From Candidatus Methanomethylicia archaeon (GTDB taxonomy: Archaea; Thermoproteota; Methanomethylicia; Methanomethylicales; Methanomethylicaceae), in NCBI GenBank assembly GCA_024464205.1, contig JANHAI010000069.1, positions 1 through 6,076 of the forward strand: a DNA stretch of 6,076 bases, read 5' to 3'. The translations under genes and the position numbers were made by a program. The notes below the pieces were generated by a model. The model saw only the letters and a program-made list of their open reading frames with translations. It was not told the origin of the DNA and ran no database searches. Of the stretch, positions 5,268 through 6,076 are shown one piece after another. How positions within the stretch are numbered: the stretch's first letter is position 1; each line of letters begins with the position of its first letter.

Positions 5268-6076
5268 TTGGGTAAGATCAAAGTTGTTGTGGCTGGAGTT
5301 GGGAACTGTTGCTCAGCTCTATTACAAAGTATTGTTTACCATGAAAAAAGGTCTGAAGGTCTTTTACATTATGATGTAGGCGGCTATTTGCCTGCGGACA
5401 TCGAGTTGGTGGGCGCAATCGACATTGATTCAAGGAAGGTTGGAAGAGACCTGGCAGAAGCCATTTTTTCTGAACCCAATGTCGCTGAAAAGGTATGCGA
5501 CGTTAACCCGACAGGGGTTAGGGTTGAGAAAGGACCAGTTATGGATGGTGCCGATGGCGTCCTGAAAGACCTTATCAAGCTAGACGAATCTCTGCCCATC
5601 GACGTCCCCGCTTACCTGAAGGACAGAGGGTGCGAGATACTCGTCTGCTTGTTGCCCGCTGGCTGCACAAAGGCTACGGAATTCTATGCTGATGCGGCAT
5701 TGCAGAGCGGATGCGGGTTCGTCAATTGCACGCCGACTAGCATTGCTTCTGACAACAGGTGGGGTCAATCCTTTGAAGAGCGTAATATACCTCTTGTAGG
5801 TGACGACCTTATGAGCCAGATAGGCGGCACAGTATTTCACATGGGACTGCTGGACTTCATCAGCAGCAGAGGTGTCAAAGTTGAAAAGACCTATCAGCTA
5901 GACATTGGCGGCTCAATGGAGGCATATGGGGTCCTTGAGGACATAAGGAGGGAGACAAAGCGAAAAGTAAAATCTGACGCGATCAGGCAGTTCCTTCCTA
6001 ATGATTCTGAGGTCGCTACTGGCACATCTGATTATGTAGGGTTCATGGGAGACAGGCGTACTAGCTATTTCTATAT
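5268..6076 (+). CDS. myo-Inositol-1-phosphate synthase-like protein, 5' part (3' end outside window)
   Basis: The 269 visible residues match the short prokaryotic type of inositol-3-phosphate synthase, an NAD-dependent enzyme that turns glucose 6-phosphate into myo-inositol 1-phosphate for inositol lipids and solutes. A Rossmann NAD site opens the protein (AGVGNCCSA, 9-17). Further family segments are FVNCTPTSIAS (151-161), VGDDLMSQIGGT (177-188), TYQLDIGG (208-215), ETKRKVKSDAI (229-239) and SDYVGFMGDRR (254-264). In the GDD segment the family normally has GDD-x-K-S-Q; here residue 182 is Met (ATG at 5811-5813) in place of the lysine I recall as catalytic. The lysine of the K-x-x-x-K region (K235) is kept. 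The frame has a stop at 5247; GTG 5259 and TTG 5268 are the possible starts, and TTG is chosen for its GGTGA. It may be a true synthase with a changed mechanism or a paralogue with another role. Confidence 0.88.
   Translation, partial: MGKIKVVVAGVGNCCSALLQSIVYHEKRSEGLLHYDVGGYLPADIELVGAIDIDSRKVGRDLAEAIFSEPNVAEKVCDVNPTGVRVEKGPVMDGADGVLKDLIKLDESLPIDVPAYLKDRGCEILVCLLPAGCTKATEFYADAALQSGCGFVNCTPTSIASDNRWGQSFEERNIPLVGDDLMSQIGGTVFHMGLLDFISSRGVKVEKTYQLDIGGSMEAYGVLEDIRRETKRKVKSDAIRQFLPNDSEVATGTSDYVGFMGDRRTSYFY

Noticed and set aside
5384..5840. Two minus-strand frames of 71 and 86 residues
   Set aside because: Both are antisense to the Ino1-like gene, whose plus-strand translation matches the family throughout.

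Overview
The window looks like chromosomal DNA of an archaeon. Three things point that way: TATA-like boxes sit about 20-30 bases before several start codons, which fits leaderless or very short 5' leaders; two starts share a GGTGA ribosome site at the same spacing; and the gene set (polyprenyl diphosphate synthase, CBS protein, CPBP membrane protease, MinD/ParA ATPase, inositol-phosphate synthase) is typical of archaea. A TACK-type lineage such as a relative of Thaumarchaeota or Bathyarchaeota is my guess from the feel of the proteins; nothing here proves it. I see no rRNA, tRNA, CRISPR array or insertion sequence.

Layout. Positions 1-2518 hold three plus-strand genes: the 3' part of a CBS-domain protein, a CPBP-type intramembrane protease-like protein 15 bases later, and a divergent polyprenyl diphosphate synthase that appears to have its own promoter and a leaderless GTG start. 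A 188-base gap (2519-2706) holds a T-run, a perfect 11-bp inverted repeat, a second small palindrome and a TATA box. The plus-strand gene that follows is a major-facilitator transporter (2707-3915). Convergent to it is a minus-strand pair: a wHTH protein with an N-terminal coiled coil (4718-5119), followed one base later by a MinD/ParA-type ATPase (3940-4716). A 148-base divergent promoter region (5120-5267) separates this pair from a myo-inositol-1-phosphate synthase-like gene that runs off the right edge.

How the genes may work together. Polyprenyl diphosphate synthase (isoprenoid chains) and inositol-phosphate synthase (polar headgroup) could both feed archaeal membrane lipid synthesis, but they lie in separate transcription units and both have altered active-site residues. 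The wHTH/ATPase pair has the layout of a small partition or positioning system: a DNA-binding adaptor and its ATPase, probably translationally coupled, with a palindrome over the predicted transcription start that could be an autoregulatory operator. The points most worth a second look are the methionine in place of the expected catalytic lysine in the Ino1-like protein, the wHTH-ParA operon, and the altered motifs of the prenyl synthase.
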